A DNA stretch of 64,000 nucleotides from assembly GCF_001905385.1 (NCBI RefSeq), contig NZ_LIPF01000001.1:362765-426764 (forward strand). Direction: 5' to 3'. How positions within the stretch are numbered: the first letter of the stretch is position 1; each line of letters opens with the position of its first letter. This DNA comes from Streptomyces sp. CB02414. GTDB lineage: Bacteria > Actinomycetota > Actinomycetes > Streptomycetales > Streptomycetaceae. The notes under the pieces were generated by a model, which saw nothing but the letters and a program-made list of their open reading frames with translations, had not been told where the DNA came from and searched no databases. The position numbers and the translations under genes were made by a program. Positions 18,072 through 26,018 of the stretch are shown one piece after another.

Positions 18072-18140
18072 GGGGCGCGGGGAGCGTGGGCGACTGCCGG
18101 TTCGTCGTGGCTTGTCGCGCAGTTCCCCGCGCCCCTTGAG
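18072..18140. repeat. REP-like intergenic repeat, short form (copy 1 of 5)
   Basis: Contains the shared core GTGGCT(G/T)GTCGCGCAG followed by TTCCCCGCGCCCC. Here GGGGCGCGGGGA (18072-18083) and TCCCCGCGCCCC (18124-18135) form a perfect 12-bp inverted repeat around it. It lies between the EEP gene start and the glkA stop, both on the minus strand. The same short form recurs near 51721. Confidence 0.75.
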
Positions 18141-18173
18141 GTCGGCGCAGTCCCCAGTACCGGGGAGTGATCG

Positions 18174-19127
18174 TCACATGATGGGGTCGGGTTCCCTGGC
18201 CAGGTCTGCGGCGCCGACGAGGCCGGCCTTGTTGCCGAGCTGGGCGGCGACGACGTCGGCGACCGGGCGCCAGTTGCCGCCGACCAGCCACCGCTTGTAG
18301 GACTTGCGGATCGGGTCGAGGACCAGGTCGCCCTCGTCGGAGAGGCCGCCGCCGACGATGAAGGCGGACGGGTCGAAGAGCGAGGCCAGGTCGGCGAGTC
18401 CGGCGCCGGCCCAGCGGGCCAGCTCGCGGTAGGAGTCGACGGCGACCGGGCAGCCCTGGCGGGCGGCGACGGAGATGTGCTTGCCCTCGATGCCGTCGGG
18501 GGTGCCGTCGCCGAGCGCGAGCAGCACCTCGGCACGCTCCGGGGTGGCGTTGGCGCGCTGCTTGGCGTACCTGACCAGCGCCCGGCCCGACGCGTACTGC
18601 TCCCAGCAGCCCTGCGAGCCGCAGCCGCACAGCAGGCCGTCCGGCACCATGCGGATGTGGCCGAACTCGGCGGCCACACCGAAGTGGCCGCGGCGCAGCT
18701 TGTTGCCGATGATGATGCCGCCGCCGAGGCCGGTGCCGAGGGTGATGCAGATGACGTTGCGGTGGCCCTTGCCGCCGCCGAACTTGTACTCGCCCCAGGC
18801 CGCGGCGTTGGCGTCGTTCTCCACGACGACCGGGAGGCCGACGCGGGCCTCGACCTTCTCCTTCAGCGGCTCCTGGCGCCAGTCGATGTTGGGCGCGAAG
18901 TAGACCGTGGAGCGCTGGCGGTTGACGTATCCGGCGGCACCGATGCCCACGCCGACGATCTCGTGCCCCACGCGCGCGCCCTCCACCGCCGAGGCGATGG
19001 CGTCCACGATGGCCTCGGGCGTGGTGGGGGTCGGCACCTTGTGGGTCGAGAGGATGTTGCCTTCCTCGTCGACCACGCCGGCCGCGATCTTCGTGCCGCC
19101 GATGTCGACGCCGATGGTGAGTCCCAT
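18174..19127 (-). CDS. glkA: ROK-family glucokinase GlkA
   Basis: Glucokinase (317 aa) producing glucose 6-phosphate and, in Streptomyces, required for glucose repression. It has the ATP-binding GVDIGGTKIAAGVV, active-site VENDANAAAWGE, TLGTGLGGG, GHIR, and the ROK zinc signature CGCGSQGCWEQYASG. ATG 19127 gives the expected MGLTIGVDIGG start; an in-frame ATG at 19163 would add 12 unconserved residues. Confidence 0.95.
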   Translation of the reverse strand: MGLTIGVDIGGTKIAAGVVDEEGNILSTHKVPTPTTPEAIVDAIASAVEGARVGHEIVGVGIGAAGYVNRQRSTVYFAPNIDWRQEPLKEKVEARVGLPVVVENDANAAAWGEYKFGGGKGHRNVICITLGTGLGGGIIIGNKLRRGHFGVAAEFGHIRMVPDGLLCGCGSQGCWEQYASGRALVRYAKQRANATPERAEVLLALGDGTPDGIEGKHISVAARQGCPVAVDSYRELARWAGAGLADLASLFDPSAFIVGGGLSDEGDLVLDPIRKSYKRWLVGGNWRPVADVVAAQLGNKAGLVGAADLAREPDPIM

Positions 19128-19181
19128 GAATCCCTCAGTTCGGTCGAGCCCCGCTATGGCCAACCGTACCCGAGGCAGGGC

Positions 19182-19718
19182 TCAGTCCAGGTCGATGCGC
19201 TGTCCCGGGCCGGTGCCCTCGTCGCCGTCGTCCCGGCCGTCGTCGCCGCGTCCGTCCTGGTCGCGGGGGTCGCTCGGGTCCTTGGACGCGGTGTCCCGGG
19301 CGGTCCAGCGGCGCTCCTGGTTCTGGACGGCGGAGCGGTAGGCGGCGAGGAGTTCACCGCCGGCGGCCGCGAGGTGGTCGAAGACGTCCGGGTTGCGCTC
19401 GATGACCGGTTCGACGGCGGCCTTCGCCTGCTGGACGACCTGCCGGACCACCTGCTGGGCGGCGGGGCCGGCGACCTGGCCGAGCAGGGGGCTCTGGAGG
19501 CCGGACAGCTTGTCCGCGACGGTGTCGACGAGCCGGCGCAGTTCCTCGGCGGCCGAGCCGGGGGGCGGGCCGTACTCGGCGCGGCGGCGGGTCTTCTCCG
19601 CCTCCAGGTCCTCGGCGCACGCCGTCGCCCAGGCGTCGGCGTCGGTGGCCCGCACCTCGTCGACCGCGTCGGCCTCGTCGGGGCGGGCGGCCTCGGACGG
19701 GGGGAGCTCTTCGCTCAT
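19182..19718 (-). CDS. DUF5304-like actinobacterial protein
   Basis: A 178-aa soluble, acidic protein. The N-terminus is negatively charged. A predicted helical core (about 45-135) carries VDTVADKLSG, VVRQVVQQAKAAVEPVI and FDHLAAAGGELLAAYRSAV. The C-terminal ~40 residues are Asp/Gly-rich and disordered. It resembles the actinobacterial DUF5304 family by composition and layout. No catalytic residues are recognised. It is tandem with the ArsA-like gene on the same strand, 56 bases apart. Confidence 0.65.
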   Translation of the reverse strand: MSEELPPSEAARPDEADAVDEVRATDADAWATACAEDLEAEKTRRRAEYGPPPGSAAEELRRLVDTVADKLSGLQSPLLGQVAGPAAQQVVRQVVQQAKAAVEPVIERNPDVFDHLAAAGGELLAAYRSAVQNQERRWTARDTASKDPSDPRDQDGRGDDGRDDGDEGTGPGQRIDLD

Positions 19719-19774
19719 GACGGACTCCTGACTACGGTTCGTCCTTACGACGTTACCCGAACGGGCGAGGCGGA

Positions 19775-20950
19775 TCAGCGTCCCTGCGGCCACAGCCGCG
19801 GGTCCGGCGCGAACCGTACGGCGAGGGTGCCCTCCCGCAGGGCGGCGCCGTCGACGGTGCAGCGGCGCAGCGCCGACGGCAGCGGGACGATCCGGCGGAA
19901 CGGTCCGGCGGTGACGACCAGTTCGTCGCCGCGGCGGACCAGGTCGAGTTCGTCGCGTACGGCGCCGGACAGCGGGATGTGCCAGACGAGGAAGCCGTCG
20001 TCGGCCAGCCGGTCGGTGACGGGCCACTCGACCGGGGCGGCGTCCGCGTTGACGGCGGGGGCGTCGAGCGCGGCGAGGTCGTCCGTGCCGCGCGGGTCGC
20101 GTCCCAGGTGGGCGACGGTGCGGACGTCGTACGTGCCCTGCCACTCCGCCAGCGTCTTGCGCTGCTGGGCGAGGGGGCCGGCGAGCCAGCTGCCGGCCGG
20201 TGCCTCCTCCTCGGGCAGGGCCCGGTTGGCGACCAGCAGGTCGGGGCGCAGGCCGCGCAGGGCGAGGCCGAGGGCGGCGGTGCGGACGGCGTCGGCACCA
20301 GCGGGGCCGGGCTCGGCGACCAGTCGTACGACGGTGTTCCGGTCGGCGACGACGGCGTCGGCGGCGGCGAGTTCCAGGTCCCAGCGGGCGGCGGCCTCGT
20401 ACAGCGCCTCGGCGGGCATGGGGACGCCGGCCAGCCGGCCGAGGACGGGGCGCAGGGCGCGGGCGGCCTGCCGCTCGGGCGGGAGCAGGCGGCGCAGGTA
20501 GCGGCGCAGTTCCTCGGGGAGGGCGAGCAGGGCGAGGGCCCGGGGCGCGGGCGGGAGGTCGACGACGAGGAGGTCGCGGGCCTCGGCGAGGGCGGCGTCG
20601 CGCAGGGCGCGCAGCAGGGCGAGTTCGTCGGCGCCGGGCAGGGGGGTCAGCTCTTCGGGGTCGAGGCGGGACGCGCCCAGCAGGCCGAGGGCGGAGGCGG
20701 CGCGGTCCTGGAGGTTGGCGAGGTCGTCGCGGAAGCCCTGGGCCGGGTCGGGTCGGCGGACGGTGAGGCCGGGTTCGACGGTGACCGGTTCCGGGCCGGT
20801 GCGCACCCCGAGCGCGGCGCCGAGGGTGTCGTCGCGGTCGGCGCCGAGGAGGAGCGTGCGGGTGCCCTGGCGGGCGGCGGCGAGCGCGGTGGCGGCGGCG
20901 ACGGTGGTACGGCCACTGCCGCCGGGGCCGGTGATCAGGATGGTGCGCAT
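19775..20950 (-). CDS. ArsA-like ATPase with non-canonical P-loop
   Basis: A 391-aa protein with the ArsA/Get3-like deviant nucleotide-binding fold at the N-terminus (MRTILITGPGGSGRTTVAAATA), followed by a LLLGADRDDTLGAALG switch-like segment and DLLVVDLPPAPRAL. Both lysines expected in the GKGGVGKT loop are replaced (Pro and Arg), so ATP hydrolysis may be lost or altered. The C-terminal ~80 residues are a beta-rich domain seen in ArsA homologues of actinobacteria. ATG at 20950. Followed downstream by DUF5304 and preceded by an SRPBCC gene, a conserved neighbourhood. Confidence 0.75.
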   Translation of the reverse strand: MRTILITGPGGSGRTTVAAATALAAARQGTRTLLLGADRDDTLGAALGVRTGPEPVTVEPGLTVRRPDPAQGFRDDLANLQDRAASALGLLGASRLDPEELTPLPGADELALLRALRDAALAEARDLLVVDLPPAPRALALLALPEELRRYLRRLLPPERQAARALRPVLGRLAGVPMPAEALYEAAARWDLELAAADAVVADRNTVVRLVAEPGPAGADAVRTAALGLALRGLRPDLLVANRALPEEEAPAGSWLAGPLAQQRKTLAEWQGTYDVRTVAHLGRDPRGTDDLAALDAPAVNADAAPVEWPVTDRLADDGFLVWHIPLSGAVRDELDLVRRGDELVVTAGPFRRIVPLPSALRRCTVDGAALREGTLAVRFAPDPRLWPQGR

Positions 20951-21039
20951 GGGGGTGAACGGTACCTGGGGGCTCCGCCGGTTGGGCTCGTTGACCGGGT
21001 AAGTGCGCGGCCCGGCGCTACGGGGTGCCGCTGCGCCCA

Positions 21040-21106
21040 CCCGTGCCGCCCTGGGGGTACCTCCCAGGCCGTTCAGGCACTGGGGGAGGCACGATTGCCC
21101 GCAGCT
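21040..21106. repeat. Intergenic inverted-repeat element
   Basis: CTGGGGGTACCTCCCAG (21051-21067) is a near-perfect palindrome, followed by a related ACTGGGGGAGGCAC. It fills the gap between the SRPBCC stop and the ArsA-like start on the minus strand. Elements of this type (CTGGGGGTACC...) are familiar between Streptomyces genes. It may act as a terminator or processing site. Confidence 0.5.
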
Positions 21107-21109
21107 GGG

Positions 21110-21544
21110 TTACTTCGACTCCACGCGCTTCTTCAGGCCCGCCAGGGCGCGGTCGATGATGACCTTTTCCGCCTTGCGCTTGATCATGCCGAGCATCGGG
21201 ATCTTGACGTCGACCGTGAGGCGGTAGGTGACCTCCGTGCCCGTGCCCGCCGACTTGAGCAGGTAGGAGCCGTCGAGGGAGCGCAGCATCTGGGACTTGA
21301 CCAGGGTCCAGGAGACCTCGTGCTCACCGGTCCAGGTGTAGGCGAGGGTCTGGTCGTCCTTGATCGCCCCGGCGTCCATGACGAGCCGGACCTGCTCGGC
21401 ACGCCCCTGCGCGTCGGAGGCGAGCACCTCGGCCTCCTTCACCTCGCCGGTCCAGTCCGGGTAGCGGGCGAAGTCGGCGATCACCGACATGACGTCGGCC
21501 GGTGCCGCCTCGATGGTGATGCTCGAGCTGGTGTGTTCCGCCAT
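21110..21544 (-). CDS. SRPBCC (START/polyketide-cyclase fold) protein
   Basis: A 144-aa protein consisting of one SRPBCC domain: ITIEAAPADVMSVIADFARYPDWTGEVKEAEVL, central strands with VRLVMDAGAIKDDQTLAYTW, and an amphipathic C-terminal helix. Such domains bind hydrophobic ligands. It sits next to an ArsA-like ATPase, as in mycobacteria (Rv2185c/Rv2184c by memory). ATG 21544; the longer upstream frame lacks coding character. Confidence 0.75.
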   Translation of the reverse strand: MAEHTSSSITIEAAPADVMSVIADFARYPDWTGEVKEAEVLASDAQGRAEQVRLVMDAGAIKDDQTLAYTWTGEHEVSWTLVKSQMLRSLDGSYLLKSAGTGTEVTYRLTVDVKIPMLGMIKRKAEKVIIDRALAGLKKRVESK

Positions 21545-21683
21545 CGCCGTGGCTCCTGTCGGATGCGGGCCGCTACTGAGGTCGTCGTGCGCCCGTGGCG
21601 CGCACGTGTGTGCCGCGTGAAGGCTATCGCGCACGGACGGCGCGGTTGTCACCACCTGCCCGCGCACCGCTGGTCACGGGCCC

Positions 21684-22481
21684 TCACCACTCCAGCGCCC
21701 ACGGCCTCCCCGTCGAGGCGAAGTGCCCGACGTTCACGCACTCGGTCGACCCGATCCGCATCCGCCGCACCAGCGGTTGGTGCACGTGCCCGAAGAGGGC
21801 GTAACGGGGCCGGGTGCGCCGGATCGCGTCCAGCAGCGCGCGGCTGCCGCGCTCGAAGCGCCGCGCCACCGTGTCGTAGACCAGTTCCGGGACCTCCGGC
21901 GGGATGTGGGTGCACAGCACGTCCACCTCGCCGACGGCCTCTACCTTGGCGGCGTACTCCTCGTCGCTGATCTCGAACGGCGTCCGCATCGGGGTGCGCA
22001 GTCCGCCGCCGACGAAGCCGAAGACCCGGCCGCCGATCTCGACCCGCTCCCCGTCGAGCACGGTGGTGCCGGGCCCGGCGTACTCGGGCCACAGGCCCGG
22101 CATGTCGACGTTGCCGTAGGTGGCGTACGTCGGTGTGGGGAACGCGGCGAACATCTCGGCGTACTGCCGGCGCACCGCCTCCTCGATCAGCGCCGCCCGG
22201 TCCCCGCCGACGCCGGCCCACAGCCGCGCCCCGAGCTCCCGTGCCTCGGCGAAGCGGCGGGCGGTGCGCAGCTCGACGATGCGGTCGGCGTTCGCGACGC
22301 CGAAGAGGTCGGGGAAGATGCCGCGCGAGTGGTCGGCGTAGTCGAGGAAGAGGACGAGGTCGCCGAGGCAGATGACGGCGTCGGCGCCGTCGCCGGCCCT
22401 GGCCAGGTCGCGGGCGTTGCCGTGGACGTCGCTGACCACGTGGACGCGTGTCCTCGTGTTACCGGGCGGTGTGGGTGCCAT
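21684..22481 (-). CDS. Metallophosphoesterase
   Basis: Calcineurin-like phosphoesterase (265 aa) with the metal ligands in order: VSDVHGNA, CLGDLVLFLDY, TYGNVDMP (GNHD-type variant), THIPPE and YALFGHVHQP. Substrate unknown; no signal peptide. ATG 22481 (MAPTPPGNTRT) is chosen over the in-frame ATG 22490. It is divergent from the acyl-CoA ligase across 322 bases. Confidence 0.82.
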   Translation of the reverse strand: MAPTPPGNTRTRVHVVSDVHGNARDLARAGDGADAVICLGDLVLFLDYADHSRGIFPDLFGVANADRIVELRTARRFAEARELGARLWAGVGGDRAALIEEAVRRQYAEMFAAFPTPTYATYGNVDMPGLWPEYAGPGTTVLDGERVEIGGRVFGFVGGGLRTPMRTPFEISDEEYAAKVEAVGEVDVLCTHIPPEVPELVYDTVARRFERGSRALLDAIRRTRPRYALFGHVHQPLVRRMRIGSTECVNVGHFASTGRPWALEW

Positions 22482-22803
22482 GACGATCAAGCGTAAGCAG
22501 CGCGTGCCTCTTGTGAACAGTGGCGGTCGGACCTGCGGTTACTGGCTGGTCGGTCGGTATGTCGACTACTGTGCGCGAAGGAAACCCCATCCGTGTGACG
22601 CAGCGAACATCTCGCGGGGACCCCCTGTCGGAGAGGCCATACCGGCGGGTAACGTCCGGGCAGTCCAGTCGTGCTCTGGATTTCAACATGTGAATTCCGC
22701 AAGGAATCCCGCATGAGTCGTCCGGAGCGCTTGCCCGAGCCTTGGACCGCACCGTCGCATCACACAGTGTCGTGGCGCCGGCGCCCTATGAGGAGCAGCA
22801 GTC
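22482..22803. other. 322-base divergent intergenic region
   Basis: Lies between the starts of the phosphoesterase (minus) and the acyl-CoA ligase (plus), so it should hold both promoters. No convincing -35/-10 pair, strong palindrome or conserved RNA motif was found. GAGGAGCA at about 22790 is the ligase ribosome binding site. A short open frame from 22714 has no supporting features. Confidence 0.5.
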
Positions 22804-24600
22804 TTGCGCGAGTTCAGCCTTCCGGCTTTGTACGAGGTCCCTTCGGACGGAAACCTGACCGACATCGTCCGCCGAAACGCCGCGCAGCACCCGGACGTCG
22901 CCGTCATCTCCCGCAAGGCGGGCGGCGCCTGGCAGGACGTGACCGCCCGCGCCTTCCTCGCCGAGGTGCAGTCCGCCGCGAAGGGCCTCATCGCCTCCGG
23001 CGTGCAGCCGGGCGACCGGGTCGGGCTGATGTCCCGTACGCGCTACGAGTGGACGCTGCTGGACTTCGCGATCTGGAGCGCGGGCGCGATCACCGTGCCG
23101 GTGTACGAGACCAGCTCGCCCGAGCAGGTGCAGTGGATCCTCAGCGACTCGGGCGCCACCGCGTGCGTCGTGGAGTCCGCCGGGCACGCCGCCTCCGTCG
23201 AGTCGGTGCGCGAGCAGCTGCCCGCCCTCAAGAACGTCTGGCAGATCGACGCCGGTGCCGTGGAGGAGCTGGGACGCCTGGGCCAGGACGTCACGGACCA
23301 GGCCGTCGAGGAGCGCGGCTCGATCGCCAAGGCCGACGACCCGGCGACCATCGTCTACACCTCCGGCACCACCGGCCGCCCCAAGGGCTGCGTGCTCACC
23401 CACCGCAGCTTCTTCGCCGAGTGCGGGAACGTGGTGGAGCGGCTGCGTCCGCTCTTCCGCACCGGTGAGTGCTCGGTCCTGCTCTTCCTCCCGCTCGCCC
23501 ACGTCTTCGGCCGCCTCGTCCAGGTCGCGCCGATGATCGCGCCGATCAAGCTGGGCTGCGTCCCGGACATCAAGAACCTCACCGACGAGCTGGCCGCCTT
23601 CCGGCCGACGCTGATCCTCGGGGTGCCGCGCGTCTTCGAGAAGGTCTACAACTCGGCGCGCGCCAAGGCGCAGGCCGACGGCAAGGGCAAGATCTTCGAC
23701 AAGGCCGCGGACACGGCGATCGCGTACAGCAAGGCGCTGGACACGCCGTCCGGCCCGTCCCTCGGGCTGAAGATCAAGCACAAGGTCTTCGACAAGCTCG
23801 TCTACGGCAAGCTCCGCACGGTCCTCGGCGGGCGCGGCGAGTACGCCATCTCCGGCGGCGCCCCGCTCGGCGAGCGGCTCGGTCACTTCTTCCGCGGCAT
23901 CGGCTTCACGGTGCTGGAGGGCTACGGCCTGACCGAGTCCTGCGCGGCCACCGCCTTCAACCCCTGGGACCGGCAGAAGATCGGCACGGTCGGCCAGCCG
24001 CTGCCGGGCTCCGTGGTGCGCATCGCGGACGACGGGGAGGTGCTGCTGCACGGCGAGCACCTGTTCAAGGAGTACTGGAACAACCCGGGTGCGACCGCCG
24101 AGGCGCTGGCGGACGGCTGGTTCCACACCGGGGACATCGGCACCCTCGACGAGGACGGCTACCTGCGGATCACGGGCCGCAAGAAGGAGATCATCGTCAC
24201 CGCGGGCGGCAAGAACGTCGCCCCGGCCGTGATCGAGGACCGCATCCGCGCGCACGCGCTGGTCGCGGAGTGCATGGTCGTCGGCGACGGGCGGCCGTTC
24301 GTGGGTGCGCTGGTCACCATCGACGAGGAGTTCCTCGGCCGCTGGTGCGCGGACCACGGGAAGCCGGCCGGCTCGACCGCGGTGTCGCTGCGCCAGGACG
24401 CGGATCTGCTCGCGGCGATCCAGGACGCGATCGACGACGGGAACTCGGCGGTGTCCAAGGCGGAGTCGGTGCGGAAGTTCCGGGTGCTGTCGGCTCAGTT
24501 CACCGAGGAGTCGGGGCACTTGACGCCTTCGCTGAAATTGAAGCGGAGTGTTGTGGCGAAGGATTACGCGGACGAGATCGAGGCGATTTACGCCAAGTAG
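22804..24600 (+). CDS. Long-chain acyl-CoA synthetase (FadD15-like)
   Basis: AMP-forming acyl-CoA ligase (598 aa) that activates fatty acids. It has the AMP-binding TSGTTGRPKG, LPLAHVFGR, GGAPLGERL, GYGLTESCA, the TGD motif in WFHTGDIG, and GRKKEIIVTAGGKNVAP. The C-terminal catalytic lysine is probably in LKLKRSVV. TTG start with GAGGAGCA upstream. Followed by a long-form REP-like repeat and convergent with pimB. By length and position it resembles mycobacterial FadD15, which also neighbours pimB'. Confidence 0.9.
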   Translation: MREFSLPALYEVPSDGNLTDIVRRNAAQHPDVAVISRKAGGAWQDVTARAFLAEVQSAAKGLIASGVQPGDRVGLMSRTRYEWTLLDFAIWSAGAITVPVYETSSPEQVQWILSDSGATACVVESAGHAASVESVREQLPALKNVWQIDAGAVEELGRLGQDVTDQAVEERGSIAKADDPATIVYTSGTTGRPKGCVLTHRSFFAECGNVVERLRPLFRTGECSVLLFLPLAHVFGRLVQVAPMIAPIKLGCVPDIKNLTDELAAFRPTLILGVPRVFEKVYNSARAKAQADGKGKIFDKAADTAIAYSKALDTPSGPSLGLKIKHKVFDKLVYGKLRTVLGGRGEYAISGGAPLGERLGHFFRGIGFTVLEGYGLTESCAATAFNPWDRQKIGTVGQPLPGSVVRIADDGEVLLHGEHLFKEYWNNPGATAEALADGWFHTGDIGTLDEDGYLRITGRKKEIIVTAGGKNVAPAVIEDRIRAHALVAECMVVGDGRPFVGALVTIDEEFLGRWCADHGKPAGSTAVSLRQDADLLAAIQDAIDDGNSAVSKAESVRKFRVLSAQFTEESGHLTPSLKLKRSVVAKDYADEIEAIYAK

Positions 24601-24716
24601 GGGCGCCTTCTGGGGTGCCGGGTGCGGTTCGTCGGCGGCTTTCCGTCCGTCGTGGCTGGTCGCGCCCACGCGGCGGAGCCGCACAATGTCACAGCCCCGC
24701 GCCCCTGGGCGGCATG
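24601..24716. repeat. REP-like intergenic repeat, long form (copy 2 of 5)
   Basis: Begins at the ligase stop with GGGCGCCTTCTGGGG and carries the core GTGGCTGGTCGCGCC, then CACGCGGCGGAGCCGCAC and ACAGCCCCGCGCCCC. The internal GCGGCGGAGCCGC can form a small hairpin. It fills the space between convergent gene ends (stop 24600, stop 24746). Near-identical long forms lie at 46883 and, inverted, at 53184. Confidence 0.8.
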
Positions 24717-24745
24717 CCCTCCCCGGCCCTGCGAAGGCACCTTCG

Positions 24746-25888
24746 TTACAGCAGCGCCTTCAGGTGCTCCGCCAGCAGGTCCCAGCGCCACTTCTCCTCG
24801 ACCCAGGCGCGGCCGCGCTCGCCCATCCTGCGTCGCAGCTCCGGGTCGGCGAGGAGGGTGGTGACGCGGTCGGCGGTCTGCTCCTCGGAGTCACCGCGCA
24901 CCACCCACCCGGTCTCGCCGTCGAGCACCGCGTCGGGGGCGCCGCCCGAGTCGCCGGCGACGACGGGCAGGCCGGTCGCGGAGGCCTCCAGGTAGACGAT
25001 GCCCAGGCCCTCCACGTCGAGGCCGTTCCGGCGGGTGCGGCAGGGCATGGCGAAGACGTCCCCGGCGCCGTAGTGCGCGGGGAGTTCGGACCAGGGGACG
25101 GCGCCGGTGAAGTGGACGGAGGCGGCGACGCCGGTGTCCTCGGCGAGGCGGCGCAGGTCCTTCTCGTAGGGGCCGCCGCCGACGATCAGCAGGACGGCGT
25201 CCGGCTCGGCGGCGAGGATGCGCGGCATCGACCGGATCAGCGTGTCCTGGCCCTTGCGGGGCACCAGCCGCGAGACGCAGACGACGACCGGGCGGTCGGT
25301 CAGGCCCAGCCGGGCCCGGACCTCGTCGCCGCCGCTGGCGGGGTGGAAGGTCTTCTCGTCCACGCCGGGCGGCAGCTGCACCATCCGTGCGGCCGCCTCG
25401 GGCGTGAGCGCGCCCGCGATCCGGGAGCGCGTGTACTCGCCGAGGTAGGTGATCGTGTCCGTGGACTCCCCGATCCGGCGCAGCAGTTGCCGGGCGGCGG
25501 GCAGCTGGGCCCAGCCCGCCTCGTGGCCGTGGGTGGTGGCGACGAGGCGTTCGGCGCCCGCCTTGCGCAGTGCCGGGGCCATCAGACCGAGGGGCGCGGC
25601 CGCACCGAACCACACCGAGGTGCACCCGTGCTCGCGCAGCAGCCGGACGGCCGTACGGGTCGCGCCCGGCGTGGGCAGCAGCATCGTGGTGCGGTCGCGT
25701 ACGACGGTGAAGGGCTGCTCGGCGTCGAAGGCGGCGGTGGCCTCGACGCCCTCGCGGCTCCGCTTCCAGGTGGAGGCGTAGACGACGAGCCGCTCGGGGT
25801 CCAGCCGTAGCGCCATGTTGTGCAGGAAGGCCTGGATGCCGCCCGGCCGGGGCGGGAAGTCGTTCGTCACGATCAAGGTCTTGCGCAC
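24746..25888 (-). CDS. pimB: PimB'-like GDP-mannose phosphatidylinositol mannosyltransferase
   Basis: GT4 glycosyltransferase (380 aa). Landmarks shared with mycobacterial PimB' are VTNDFPPRPGGIQ, TSVWFGAAAPLGL, THGHEAGW, LVPRKGQDTL, and MPCRTRRNGLDVEG followed by the EX7E motif (EGLGIVYLE). It probably adds the second mannose to phosphatidylinositol monomannoside at the inner membrane face. GTG start. Divergent from the GT87 mannosyltransferase, which could use polyprenyl-phosphate mannose outside the membrane. Confidence 0.85.
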   Translation of the reverse strand: MRKTLIVTNDFPPRPGGIQAFLHNMALRLDPERLVVYASTWKRSREGVEATAAFDAEQPFTVVRDRTTMLLPTPGATRTAVRLLREHGCTSVWFGAAAPLGLMAPALRKAGAERLVATTHGHEAGWAQLPAARQLLRRIGESTDTITYLGEYTRSRIAGALTPEAAARMVQLPPGVDEKTFHPASGGDEVRARLGLTDRPVVVCVSRLVPRKGQDTLIRSMPRILAAEPDAVLLIVGGGPYEKDLRRLAEDTGVAASVHFTGAVPWSELPAHYGAGDVFAMPCRTRRNGLDVEGLGIVYLEASATGLPVVAGDSGGAPDAVLDGETGWVVRGDSEEQTADRVTTLLADPELRRRMGERGRAWVEEKWRWDLLAEHLKALL

Positions 25889-26018
25889 GCCGCCGACCCT
25901 ACCGAACCGCCCGAGCGGGCCCGGGCCCGGCCGCGTACTGTGGCATCCGCACAGGTGTCCGGGTCATCATGGCCGCACGGCAGGGCACGCGGAGGACCGG
26001 GGACCGGGCAGGGAGCAC

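Noticed and set aside
22671..23468. Plus-strand frame starting in the phosphoesterase/acyl-CoA ligase gap
   Set aside because: It overlaps the ligase gene in another frame and has shadow-like composition. No RBS-supported start.
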